31,828 nt of DNA from JAVBPP01 sp031549535 (GTDB lineage: Bacteria > Bacillota > Clostridia > Oscillospirales > Acutalibacteraceae): NCBI GenBank assembly GCA_031549535.1, contig JAVBPP010000125.1, positions 1 through 31,828 of the forward strand, in the 5' to 3' direction. Shown here one piece after another: positions 23,074-30,699 of this stretch. The notes beneath the pieces were generated by a model, which was given only the letters and a program-made list of their open reading frames with translations, ran no database searches and had not been told where the DNA came from. Position numbers and translations under genes: made by a program. Within the stretch, counting starts at the first letter, position 1. Every line of letters starts with the position of its first letter.

Positions 23074-26000
23074 CATTCCCTGCCAATATGCAGCGTCATC
23101 CCGTATACCTTCCCCTGCTCAATGCGGTAGGGTTTGTGCAGCATGGCAAAGCCCGGCAGATCGCCGCCTACGCCACGCTGGACGGCGTCCAGCATGAGGG
23201 TGATGTAGGAATCCTTCTGCAACTCGTGCAGGTGCTCCGCGCGTTCCAGCTTTTCGGGGGAATAATAGGCCGCGTTGAACGCGAACGGCTTGCCGCCGCT
23301 TTCCATTGTTACGCCGAAGCCGTTCTCTCGCCGCAAGCTTAGGCTGCGCACATCGCAGCGGGTTCCGTTTTCCTGCGGGCGCATGTAGCGGTGCTCCAGC
23401 TGTGCAACCGGCATGGTATAACGCGCAAGCTTTGCGCCGGTTTTCCGGTCGCAGTAGTTTTCATGGGGGCCGCGCCCATACCAGCTCGCTTGAGAAAAAC
23501 CGGCATCAATGCCGCAGCGCAGCCCGATTTTGAGCACCGGCAGCAACAGCCCCGCTCCCGTGAAGTGCACGGTCAGCGCGCCGTTCGGACGGAAGCGGTA
23601 ATTTACCGTTACTTTTTTCGCAAAGGGCACACGCCATAGCGTAGAGATTTCAAGGTCTCCGTTGGCAAAGCGTTTGCAATCCACCTGCACCGCCCGTTGC
23701 AGTACTGCGGTTTTGCTCCATAGATTCAACAGGCTGAAATGCGCCAGCGGCGCGCCGTGGTTGAGGTATTCGCGGTCATTATCCGTTGGGGCGCGGTAAA
23801 AGTTCGGCACCAGCGGCTTGCCCGGCTCCAAAAGCTCTATGCCGCCATAGCGCAGGGAGGCAAGCGCCCCGCCGGAAACCACGGCGGAAAAGCCCTCGCC
23901 CGCTATGGTGATATCCCGCCCGAGCCGAACAAAATCCAAGCCCCCTTTTGCTTCACCCAGATACTGTTGCAGCGCTTTTTGCAGCAAGAATTGCGAAAAA
24001 GTGATTTCGTACCCGGCCTTTGCCCAGGGGGTATCCTGCTTTTGGCGGACGGAAACCGTGAGTATCACTTCCCCCTGCGGCAGTTTCTCCGGTTCAATGG
24101 GCAGGCTGATACGCGCTTCGCCCTGCGGTGCGGCGGAAATACCCTCCAGCACCCCTTCGCGCAGCTTCTCCCCGTCCACGGTTAAACGCCAATGCAGCAG
24201 ATAGGCGGAAAAATCAGTAAATAAATTGTTGTTCTGCAGCGTTACCACGCCGTTTCTCGGGTCCAGCGGCAGAACCTTCAGGTTGGCATAAACCTGCTTC
24301 ACCTCATAATAGGAGGGGTGGGGTACACGGTCCGCGCCGATGATGCCGTTGGCGCAGAAGTAGAAGCTGGAAAAGCCCTCCCCAAAATCCCCGCCGTAGA
24401 GCCATTTTTCCTGCCCCTCTTCCACGCGGCGGATGGCTTGATCTACATAATCCCAAATAAAGCCGCCGCACATGTGAGGGTACTTTTCAAAATCCTGCAC
24501 ATATTCGCTGAAATTGCCCAAGGAATTTTCCATGGCGTGGGCGTATTCGCAGTAAATCACGGGCTTGGTTGCAAAGTCCTCCTTCGAAACCGGTTTGTTA
24601 TCCGCTGAGAGGATATTGATGACATTATCCACAAGGTTCGGTGTGTAGGGCTCCTGCTTGCGCAGGCGCATCACCGTGCCGCGCATGGGATACATGCGGC
24701 TGATAAAGTCTGTCAGCTCCATATTCTCCGCACCCTCGTAATGAATCGGGCGCGAAGAATCCAGTGCAAGAATGGCCTCCCGCTCATAGATGAAGTTTGC
24801 GCCGTCTCCCGCCTCATTGCCCAGCGACCAAATGCAAACCGAGGCGTGGCTGCGGTCACGCAGGACCATGCGCTCGGCGCGGTCAATCACGGCGGCGCGG
24901 AAACAATCCCGGTCGCCCGGCACATTCTTGCCCCGCACACCGTGGCTCTCTAAATCGCATTCATCCATCACATAAAAGCCCAGCTCGTCGCAGAGCTCAT
25001 AAAAGAACTCGTCATCCGGATAATGGCTGGTGCGGATGGCGTTGATGTTCGCGCGTTTCATCAAATATAAATCCTGGTAATAGCGCTCGCGCGGCACAGC
25101 CCAGCCGTGATCAGGGTCAAAGTCGTGGCGGTTGACCCCCTTGAGTATCACGCGCTTACCGTTATGATAGAGTACATTGCCCTTAATTTCCATTTTTCGA
25201 AAGCCGATGCGAAGGCTCTTGCAGGAGAGTAGCGCTTCGCCCTGCTTCAGCTGCACCACAAGGGTATACAGTTCCGGCTGCTCCGCCGACCACTGCCGCG
25301 CATTCGGCTGAATGTGGGAAAAAACCAGCGTTGCCCCATCCTCCGCCGGGACGCTTTGCTCCCCGAGCGGATACAGCGTTTCCCCGTCCTGAAGGCTCGC
25401 TTCCACGGTGCAACCACCTGTCACACCGTAATTCCCAAGTGAGACAGAAAGCCGCAGGGTACCGTCCTGGTAATCCTCCGTCAGAGAGGTGTCGGCATAG
25501 ATATCGCGAATACACAGGGGATACTCGCAATAGAGATACACCTCGCGGTAGATGCCGGAGAGGAACCACATGTCCTGATCCTCCAGATAGCTGCCGTCCG
25601 TGTAGCGGAACACCTCGGCGGTAATCTGGTTTTCGCCGGCGTGTAAATATGGTGTGACGCGGAACTCCGCGGGGGTCATGGAGCCCTGGGAGTAGCCCAC
25701 CCTTTCGCCGTTGCAGTAAAGGAAAAAGCCTGCCTTCACAGCACCGAAGTGGAGGAACACTTCCTTCCCCGCCCAGCCCTCGGGCAAAATGACGCGGCGG
25801 CGATAGACGCCAACCTCATTGAGGGTTGCGTCAATCTGCGGAATTTTGTCTTTGGCCGTGGCAATCGCCTTGGGATAAAAGGCACAGAGATAATGCGGCT
25901 TGCCATAGCCCTGCAGCTGCCAGAGGGAGGGCACGGGGGTATTATCCCAATGGCTGTCGTCAAAAGCGGCGCGGGTATATTCGTCCCGCGTGCCGTCTGC

Positions 26001-26168
26001 CCCCTTGCGCCAATAAAACTTCCACACGCCGTTTAAACTCAACTTATTCTCGCATCCATTGCGTAGAGCCGCTTGTGTGGCGGTATCATAAGGCAGGGCA
26101 GTGTTATGCCCCGGTTCCTTGTTTTCGCCTATCATATAAGGGTTTTCCCAATAACGCAGCTGTTCCAT
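23073..26168 (-). CDS. lacZ: GH2 beta-galactosidase, LacZ type
   Basis: The protein has 1031 residues from ATG 26168, behind GGGAGG; an in-frame start at 26237 is rejected because it lies upstream of the promoter. The length and domain order fit the LacZ family: sugar-binding domain (from about 40), immunoglobulin-like domain, TIM barrel (about 330-620) and the C-terminal Bgal_small_N domain. Visible motifs are NRHDFDPDHG, WSLGNEAGDG with acid/base Glu451, and YCEYAHAM with nucleophile Glu540. It hydrolyses terminal beta-galactosides in the cytoplasm. A small oddity is Glu in place of the usual Gly in CEYAHAMGNS. The stop codon TGA is partly formed by the palindromic element. Confidence 0.93.
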   Translation of the reverse strand: MEQLRYWENPYMIGENKEPGHNTALPYDTATQAALRNGCENKLSLNGVWKFYWRKGADGTRDEYTRAAFDDSHWDNTPVPSLWQLQGYGKPHYLCAFYPKAIATAKDKIPQIDATLNEVGVYRRRVILPEGWAGKEVFLHFGAVKAGFFLYCNGERVGYSQGSMTPAEFRVTPYLHAGENQITAEVFRYTDGSYLEDQDMWFLSGIYREVYLYCEYPLCIRDIYADTSLTEDYQDGTLRLSVSLGNYGVTGGCTVEASLQDGETLYPLGEQSVPAEDGATLVFSHIQPNARQWSAEQPELYTLVVQLKQGEALLSCKSLRIGFRKMEIKGNVLYHNGKRVILKGVNRHDFDPDHGWAVPRERYYQDLYLMKRANINAIRTSHYPDDEFFYELCDELGFYVMDECDLESHGVRGKNVPGDRDCFRAAVIDRAERMVLRDRSHASVCIWSLGNEAGDGANFIYEREAILALDSSRPIHYEGAENMELTDFISRMYPMRGTVMRLRKQEPYTPNLVDNVINILSADNKPVSKEDFATKPVIYCEYAHAMENSLGNFSEYVQDFEKYPHMCGGFIWDYVDQAIRRVEEGQEKWLYGGDFGEGFSSFYFCANGIIGADRVPHPSYYEVKQVYANLKVLPLDPRNGVVTLQNNNLFTDFSAYLLHWRLTVDGEKLREGVLEGISAAPQGEARISLPIEPEKLPQGEVILTVSVRQKQDTPWAKAGYEITFSQFLLQKALQQYLGEAKGGLDFVRLGRDITIAGEGFSAVVSGGALASLRYGGIELLEPGKPLVPNFYRAPTDNDREYLNHGAPLAHFSLLNLWSKTAVLQRAVQVDCKRFANGDLEISTLWRVPFAKKVTVNYRFRPNGALTVHFTGAGLLLPVLKIGLRCGIDAGFSQASWYGRGPHENYCDRKTGAKLARYTMPVAQLEHRYMRPQENGTRCDVRSLSLRRENGFGVTMESGGKPFAFNAAYYSPEKLERAEHLHELQKDSYITLMLDAVQRGVGGDLPGFAMLHKPYRIEQGKVYGMTLHIGRE

Positions 26169-26207
26169 GATGTCCTCCCGGATTTTAGTTTGCTTCTTGT
26201 AGATTGT

Positions 26208-26237
26208 AGCATAATTCAGCGCTGCCGTACAGGACAA
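26208..26237 (-). promoter_or_regulatory. Promoter of the beta-galactosidase gene
   Basis: On the minus strand, -35 TTGTCC (26237-26232) and -10 TATGCT (26213-26208) have an 18-base spacer, about 40 bases before the ATG. Just upstream lies a small palindrome CAGGATTTTCCTG (26241-26253), which could be an operator half-site pair. The match to consensus is moderate. Confidence 0.5.
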
Positions 26238-26313
26238 ACGCAGGATTTTCCTGTTTTATCTAAAGCTGTTTGGGGGAGGGGTAATATTCACAAAGTATTT
26301 ACAAATAAAATGA

Positions 26314-26342
26314 TTGACAAATACAGGAAGCAGAGGTATAGT
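26314..26342 (+). promoter_or_regulatory. Sigma-A promoter of the hrcA-dnaK-dnaJ operon
   Basis: Consensus -35 TTGACA (26314-26319), a 17-base spacer and -10 TATAGT (26337-26342). The CIRCE operator begins 12 bases after the -10 box, so bound HrcA would cover the transcription start region. Confidence 0.9.
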
Positions 26343-26353
26343 ATAAACGCTCG

Positions 26354-26380
26354 TTAGCACTCCGATGCTATGAGTGCTAA
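26354..26380 (+). promoter_or_regulatory. CIRCE operator for HrcA
   Basis: TTAGCACTC (26354-26362) and GAGTGCTAA (26372-26380) are separated by nine bases: a perfect match to the CIRCE consensus. HrcA, encoded by the next gene, represses from this site until heat or unfolded protein titrates GroEL. Confidence 0.97.
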
Positions 26381-26417
26381 CCGTTAGCAAACCGGCTTTT
26401 CGAAGGGGCGTGATTGT

Positions 26418-27443
26418 TTGGAACTCAGTGAGCGTAAGCAGGCTGTTTTGGCCGCAGTGGTAGAATTGTATATTCGCACAGGCGAACCGGTCGGTTCCAA
26501 GCTGTTGCTTGCCGAGATGGGTATGCATGTTTCCTCCGCAACGATTCGCAACGACATGTCGGAGCTTGTGGCTCTGGGGCTTTTGGAGCAGCCGCACACC
26601 TCCGCCGGGCGCATCCCCTCCGCAAAAGGCTATCGCTATTATGTGGATCATCTCATGCGCCGTCAAGAGGTGGACGAGAGCTTCCGCAAGCTCATAGAGG
26701 TGGGCATTGCCCACGGCGCGGACGACCCCGCGCGCTTGCTCGAAAACGCGGTGGCGGTTCTGGCGGAGTTGACCCACTGCGCGGCCGTCACAGCGACTCC
26801 GGCGGGCGACAGGGCAAGCATTCGGCGCATTGAGCTGGTGCCGGTCGGGCAGAAAACACTGATGATGGTGCTGTTGTCCTCCACGGGTGTGCTGAAAAGC
26901 CGCATGCTTCGGCTGGACATGGAAGTTACGCCCACGCTGCTTGAGAGCTTTTATAATATGGCCTCCTGCACGCTGGTGGGCTATCCGCTCACAGAAATCA
27001 GCCCGGTGATGCTGCAGGGCATCGCGGCTTCCCTTGGCGGGAACGCGCTCGCCATGCTGCCGCTGCTGGGCGCGGTTTCGGATTTGGCACAGCGCGCGTC
27101 ACAATCCCAAATTATGCTGGAGGGGCAATCCAACCTGCTGGGGCATAAGGAATATGACGGCACCGTATATGAGCTGATGGAGTTTTTAAACAAAGCGGAA
27201 CCGCTTGGGCAGCTGATGAACCGTACGCAGGGCGGTCTGGATGTGCGCATCGGGGAAGAATCCGGCTATGCGCAACTCGAAAAATCCAGTTTAATTTTTG
27301 CAAAATACTTTATCCACGGCAGCCAGGCGGGGGCAATCGGCCTAATCGGCCCCACGCGCATTGATTACGCGCGGCTGATTCCCAGTGTGCAATATCTCAC
27401 AAAGCTGGTGAGTGATTTTATGACCCAGGCTTTGGAAGAATAA
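26418..27443 (+). CDS. hrcA: Heat-inducible transcription repressor HrcA
   Basis: The protein has 341 residues. The start is TTG 26418 (LSERKQAVLAAVVELYI follows), behind GAAGGGG. The N-terminal winged helix has the family segments TGEPVGSKLL and SSATIRNDMSELVALGLLEQPHTSAGRIPS (recognition helix, about 20-65), and the remainder is the GAF-like and dimerisation domain ending with IGPTRIDYARLIPSVQYL. It binds the CIRCE site 38 bases upstream and autoregulates the operon; GroEL keeps it active. A weak TTG start may limit its own synthesis. It lies 23 bases ahead of grpE. Confidence 0.96.
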   Translation: MELSERKQAVLAAVVELYIRTGEPVGSKLLLAEMGMHVSSATIRNDMSELVALGLLEQPHTSAGRIPSAKGYRYYVDHLMRRQEVDESFRKLIEVGIAHGADDPARLLENAVAVLAELTHCAAVTATPAGDRASIRRIELVPVGQKTLMMVLLSSTGVLKSRMLRLDMEVTPTLLESFYNMASCTLVGYPLTEISPVMLQGIAASLGGNALAMLPLLGAVSDLAQRASQSQIMLEGQSNLLGHKEYDGTVYELMEFLNKAEPLGQLMNRTQGGLDVRIGEESGYAQLEKSSLIFAKYFIHGSQAGAIGLIGPTRIDYARLIPSVQYLTKLVSDFMTQALEE

Positions 27444-27466
27444 TAACATAGGAGAACAACGCAGAA

Positions 27467-28009
27467 ATGGCTAAGAAAAAACAGCAGGATGAGAATCTGG
27501 CGGAAGATGTGGAGCTGCAGGCGGAGCAGGAGCAGCCAAAGGAAAAAAAGACCAAGTCCGCAAAGAACAGTGAAGCAGAAAAATTGACGCAGGAGCTTGC
27601 GGACACCAACGACCAGTTGCTGCGCCTTGCCGCGGAGTATGACAACTTCCGCAAGCGAAGCGCAAAGGAAAAAGAGGAGCTGTATACCCGCATCCGCGCG
27701 GATGTTGTGGCGGAGTTTTTGGGCGTGATTGATAATTTTGAACGCGCGCAGGCGGCTCCGGACGCAGCCCTTGAAGACTATAAAAAAGGCATGGACATGA
27801 TTTTCACACAGTTCCGGGATATCTTGGCAAAGCTCGGCGTGGCCGCGTTTGGGGAGGCGGGGGAAACCTTTGACCCCAAGTTGCACAACGCCGTGATGCA
27901 TATAGAGGATGAGTCCCTGCCGGAAAACAGCATTGCCCAGGTGTTTTCCAAGGGCTATAAAATCGGGGAACAACTCGTTCGCCCCGCCACGGTTCAGGCG
28001 GCAAATTAG
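27467..28009 (+). CDS. grpE: Nucleotide exchange factor GrpE
   Basis: The protein has 180 residues, with AGGAG before ATG 27467. A charged, Lys/Glu/Gln-rich N-terminal tail (about 1-40) leads into a long coiled coil and the four-helix region with the family segment RLAAEYDNFRKRSAKEKEE, then the C-terminal beta domain with FDPKLHNAVMHIED and the closing GYKIGEQLVRPATVQ. GrpE promotes ADP release from DnaK in the cytoplasm. It lies between hrcA and dnaK in the usual Firmicute order. Confidence 0.96.
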   Translation: MAKKKQQDENLAEDVELQAEQEQPKEKKTKSAKNSEAEKLTQELADTNDQLLRLAAEYDNFRKRSAKEKEELYTRIRADVVAEFLGVIDNFERAQAAPDAALEDYKKGMDMIFTQFRDILAKLGVAAFGEAGETFDPKLHNAVMHIEDESLPENSIAQVFSKGYKIGEQLVRPATVQAAN

Positions 28010-28050
28010 GGCAAACTACTATGGATTGAAAGAATTAGGAGGAAATCGAT

Positions 28051-29886
28051 ATGGCAAAAATTATTGGTATTGACTTAGGCACAACAAATTCCTGCGTAGC
28101 AGTGATTGAGGGCGGAGAGGCCGTCGTAATCGCAAACGCGGAGGGCGCGAGAACCACACCTTCCGTTGTGGCGTTCGGTAAAACGGGCGAGCGTATGGTG
28201 GGTCAGGTTGCAAAGCGCCAGGCGATCACAAACCCCGACCGCACCATCTCTTCCATCAAGCGCCAGATGGGAACGGATTTTAAGGTTAAAATTGACGACA
28301 AAAAATTCACCCCCCAGGAAATCTCCGCCATGATACTGCAAAAACTTAAGGCGGACGCCGAAGCCTATCTGGGTGACAGCGTCACCGAGGCAGTCATCAC
28401 TGTCCCCGCCTATTTCACAGACGCACAGCGCCAGGCCACGAAGGACGCGGGCAGAATCGCGGGTCTGGAGGTCAAGCGCATCATCAATGAGCCCACAGCG
28501 GCGGCGCTGGCCTATGGCATTGATAAAGAGAATGACCAAAAAATCATGGTTTACGACCTGGGCGGCGGCACCTTTGACGTCTCGGTTATCGAGATGGGCG
28601 ACGGTGTGCAAGAAGTGCTTGCCACGGCCGGCAACAATAAGCTGGGCGGCGACGATTTCGACCAGCGCGTGATGGACTGGATGGCGGATGAATTCAAAAA
28701 AGAGCAGGGCGTTGACCTGCGCGGCGATAAAATGGCCATGCAGCGCCTGAAAGAAGCGGCGGAGAAGGCAAAAATTGAGCTCTCCGGCGTCACAAGCTCC
28801 AACATTAGCCTGCCCTTCGTCACTGCGGATGCCACAGGCCCCAAGCATCTGGAAATGACCCTCACCCGCGCAAAATTTAATGAGCTGACCGCAGATTTGG
28901 TGGAAAAAACCATGGGCCCCGTGCGCCAGACCATCCAGGATTCCGGCCTAAAGACCAGCGAAATTCACAAGGTTCTTATGGTGGGCGGTTCCTCCCGTAT
29001 CCCCGCGGTGCAGGAGGCGGTGCAGAAGTTTATGGGCGCTGAGCCGTTTAAGGGCATCAACCCCGATGAATGCGTCGCCATGGGTGCCGCGCTGCAGGCA
29101 GGCGTTTTGGGCGGCGATGTCAAGGGCTTGCTGCTGCTGGACGTTACACCGCTTTCCCTGGGCATTGAAACCATGGGTGGCGTCAACACCCGCGTCATCG
29201 AGCGCAACACCACTATTCCGGTGAAAAAAAGCCAGATTTTCTCCACCGCCGCTGACAATCAGCCCTCCGTTGAGGTGCATGTACTGCAGGGCGAGCGTGA
29301 ATTTGCCAAGGATAACAAGACCCTGGGTGTGTTCCATTTGGACGGCATCCTCCCGGCAAGGCGCGGTGTGCCGCAGATTGAGGTTACGTTCAATATAGAC
29401 GCAAACGGCATCGTCAACGTTTCCGCCAAGGATTTGGGCACCAACAAGGAGCAGTCCATTTCCATCACAGCCTCCACCAACATGTCCAAGGAGGACATCG
29501 AACGTGCGGTGCAGGATGCGGAAAAGTTTGCGGAAGAGGATAAGCAGCACCGCGAGGAAGTGGATGCCCGCAACGCAGCGGATCAGATGGTCTACCAGTG
29601 CGAAAAGCTGCTCGGCGAAGAGGGCGAAAAATTCAGCGAGGATGAAAAGGCCGCGCTGAACGAGAAGATTGACGCTTTGAAAGAGGCGCTCAAGGGCGAG
29701 GATATCAACCTCATCAAATCCCGGCAGGAGGAGCTGACCAAGCAATTCTACGAGATTTCCGAAAAGCTCTACAATGCCGCGCAGCAGGCTGCACAGGCGG
29801 AAGCGGGCGGAGCCGAGGGCGCCGCGCCGGACATGGGCGGCGACTACACCGAAGCGGACTTTACGGATATTCCGCCGGAGAACTAA
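28051..29886 (+). CDS. dnaK: Molecular chaperone DnaK (Hsp70)
   Basis: The protein has 611 residues, with AGGAGG before ATG 28051. The actin-like ATPase domain (about 1-360) begins IIGIDLGTTNSCVAV and contains VPAYFTDAQRQATKDAG, VYDLGGGTFDVSV and LMVGGSSRIPAVQ. The interdomain linker is VKGLLLLDVTPL, followed by the substrate-binding beta domain and a helical lid ending in an acidic, Gly/Ala-rich tail. It is slightly short for the family because the Gram-positive ATPase domain lacks a 24-residue segment found in E. coli DnaK. It is followed one base later by an unrelated hydrolase gene instead of dnaJ. Confidence 0.98.
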   Translation: MAKIIGIDLGTTNSCVAVIEGGEAVVIANAEGARTTPSVVAFGKTGERMVGQVAKRQAITNPDRTISSIKRQMGTDFKVKIDDKKFTPQEISAMILQKLKADAEAYLGDSVTEAVITVPAYFTDAQRQATKDAGRIAGLEVKRIINEPTAAALAYGIDKENDQKIMVYDLGGGTFDVSVIEMGDGVQEVLATAGNNKLGGDDFDQRVMDWMADEFKKEQGVDLRGDKMAMQRLKEAAEKAKIELSGVTSSNISLPFVTADATGPKHLEMTLTRAKFNELTADLVEKTMGPVRQTIQDSGLKTSEIHKVLMVGGSSRIPAVQEAVQKFMGAEPFKGINPDECVAMGAALQAGVLGGDVKGLLLLDVTPLSLGIETMGGVNTRVIERNTTIPVKKSQIFSTAADNQPSVEVHVLQGEREFAKDNKTLGVFHLDGILPARRGVPQIEVTFNIDANGIVNVSAKDLGTNKEQSISITASTNMSKEDIERAVQDAEKFAEEDKQHREEVDARNAADQMVYQCEKLLGEEGEKFSEDEKAALNEKIDALKEALKGEDINLIKSRQEELTKQFYEISEKLYNAAQQAAQAEAGGAEGAAPDMGGDYTEADFTDIPPEN

Positions 29887-29887
29887 G

Positions 29888-30688
29888 ATGTGTTATAAGC
29901 GGGTTGCGATACTCGGCGTGGACGGTGCGGGCAATTTCTTTGCCCGCACCGAAACGCCGCATATGGATAGAATCTTTCAAAACGGCGCGGTGACCTACGA
30001 TGCACTGACCAGCATCCCCACCATCAGTGCAGAGTGCTGGGGCTCCATGCTGTTGGGCATTCCTCCGGAGCAGCACGGACTGACCAATGAAGTGGTTTCC
30101 ACACAGCCTTATGCCTGTGCCGCCTACCCAACGGTGTTCCGCGTGGCGCGGGAGGCGTTTCCGCAGGCGGAGCTGGCCTCCTTTTGTAACTGGAACCCCA
30201 TCAATTCGGGCATTATTGAGGAAAATATCGCTGTGCATAAAGAAAGCGCAGCGCAGGACGCGCTGTTATGTGAAAACATTTGCAGCTATTTGGAAACACA
30301 TGACCCGACGTTGCTGTTTGTGCAGTTTGATGAGGTGGACGGCGCGGGGCATAAGTTCGGCTACGGCGCAAGGCTGTATCTGGATAAAATCACGCAGACA
30401 GATGCGCTGCTGGGACGCATATATGACACTTACGCACGCAGGGGCTACCTGGAGCAGACCCTGTTTATCATCTCCGCCGACCACGGTGGCAACACACAGC
30501 ACGGACACGGCGGCGACACGGACGCCGAGAAGTTGATTTTTATCGGCTTTGCGGGCAAAACAGTTCAGAAATGCGAACTCAAGGGCGTTCAAGTGCGTGA
30601 TATTGCGGCGGTGACAGCCGCCGCGTTGGGGCTTACGCCCCCGCCGGCATGGACGGCAAACATTCCGAATGGAATATTTATAGAGTAG
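29888..30688 (+). CDS. Alkaline phosphatase-superfamily phosphodiesterase inserted in the dnaK operon
   Basis: The protein has 266 residues from ATG 29888, one base after the dnaK stop; longer in-frame starts lie inside dnaK. Metal-site residues of the type I phosphodiesterase/nucleotide pyrophosphatase family can be seen: Asp12 (GVDGAG), the nucleophile position in PTISAECWGSM (Ser47, where many members have Thr), Asp148/Asp151 and His155 in QFDEVDGAGHKFG, Asp198-His199 in SADHGG, and His207. There is no signal peptide, so a cytoplasmic two-metal phosphodiester or phosphonate hydrolase is likely. It has no promoter of its own and overlaps nothing, ending 11 bases before the dnaJ start, so it should be heat-induced with its neighbours. 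Substrate unknown. Confidence 0.85.
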   Translation: MCYKRVAILGVDGAGNFFARTETPHMDRIFQNGAVTYDALTSIPTISAECWGSMLLGIPPEQHGLTNEVVSTQPYACAAYPTVFRVAREAFPQAELASFCNWNPINSGIIEENIAVHKESAAQDALLCENICSYLETHDPTLLFVQFDEVDGAGHKFGYGARLYLDKITQTDALLGRIYDTYARRGYLEQTLFIISADHGGNTQHGHGGDTDAEKLIFIGFAGKTVQKCELKGVQVRDIAAVTAAALGLTPPPAWTANIPNGIFIE

Positions 30689-30699
30689 GAGTAACAGCG

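Noticed and set aside
26241..26253. Small palindrome upstream of lacZ as a repressor operator
   Set aside because: Only five-base arms around a three-base centre; too short to claim without related sites or a linked regulator gene.
28948..29745. Long minus-strand ORF inside dnaK
   Set aside because: It is antisense to a strongly conserved dnaK reading frame, has no ribosome binding site and shows no family motif; typical shadow ORF in GC-rich coding DNA.
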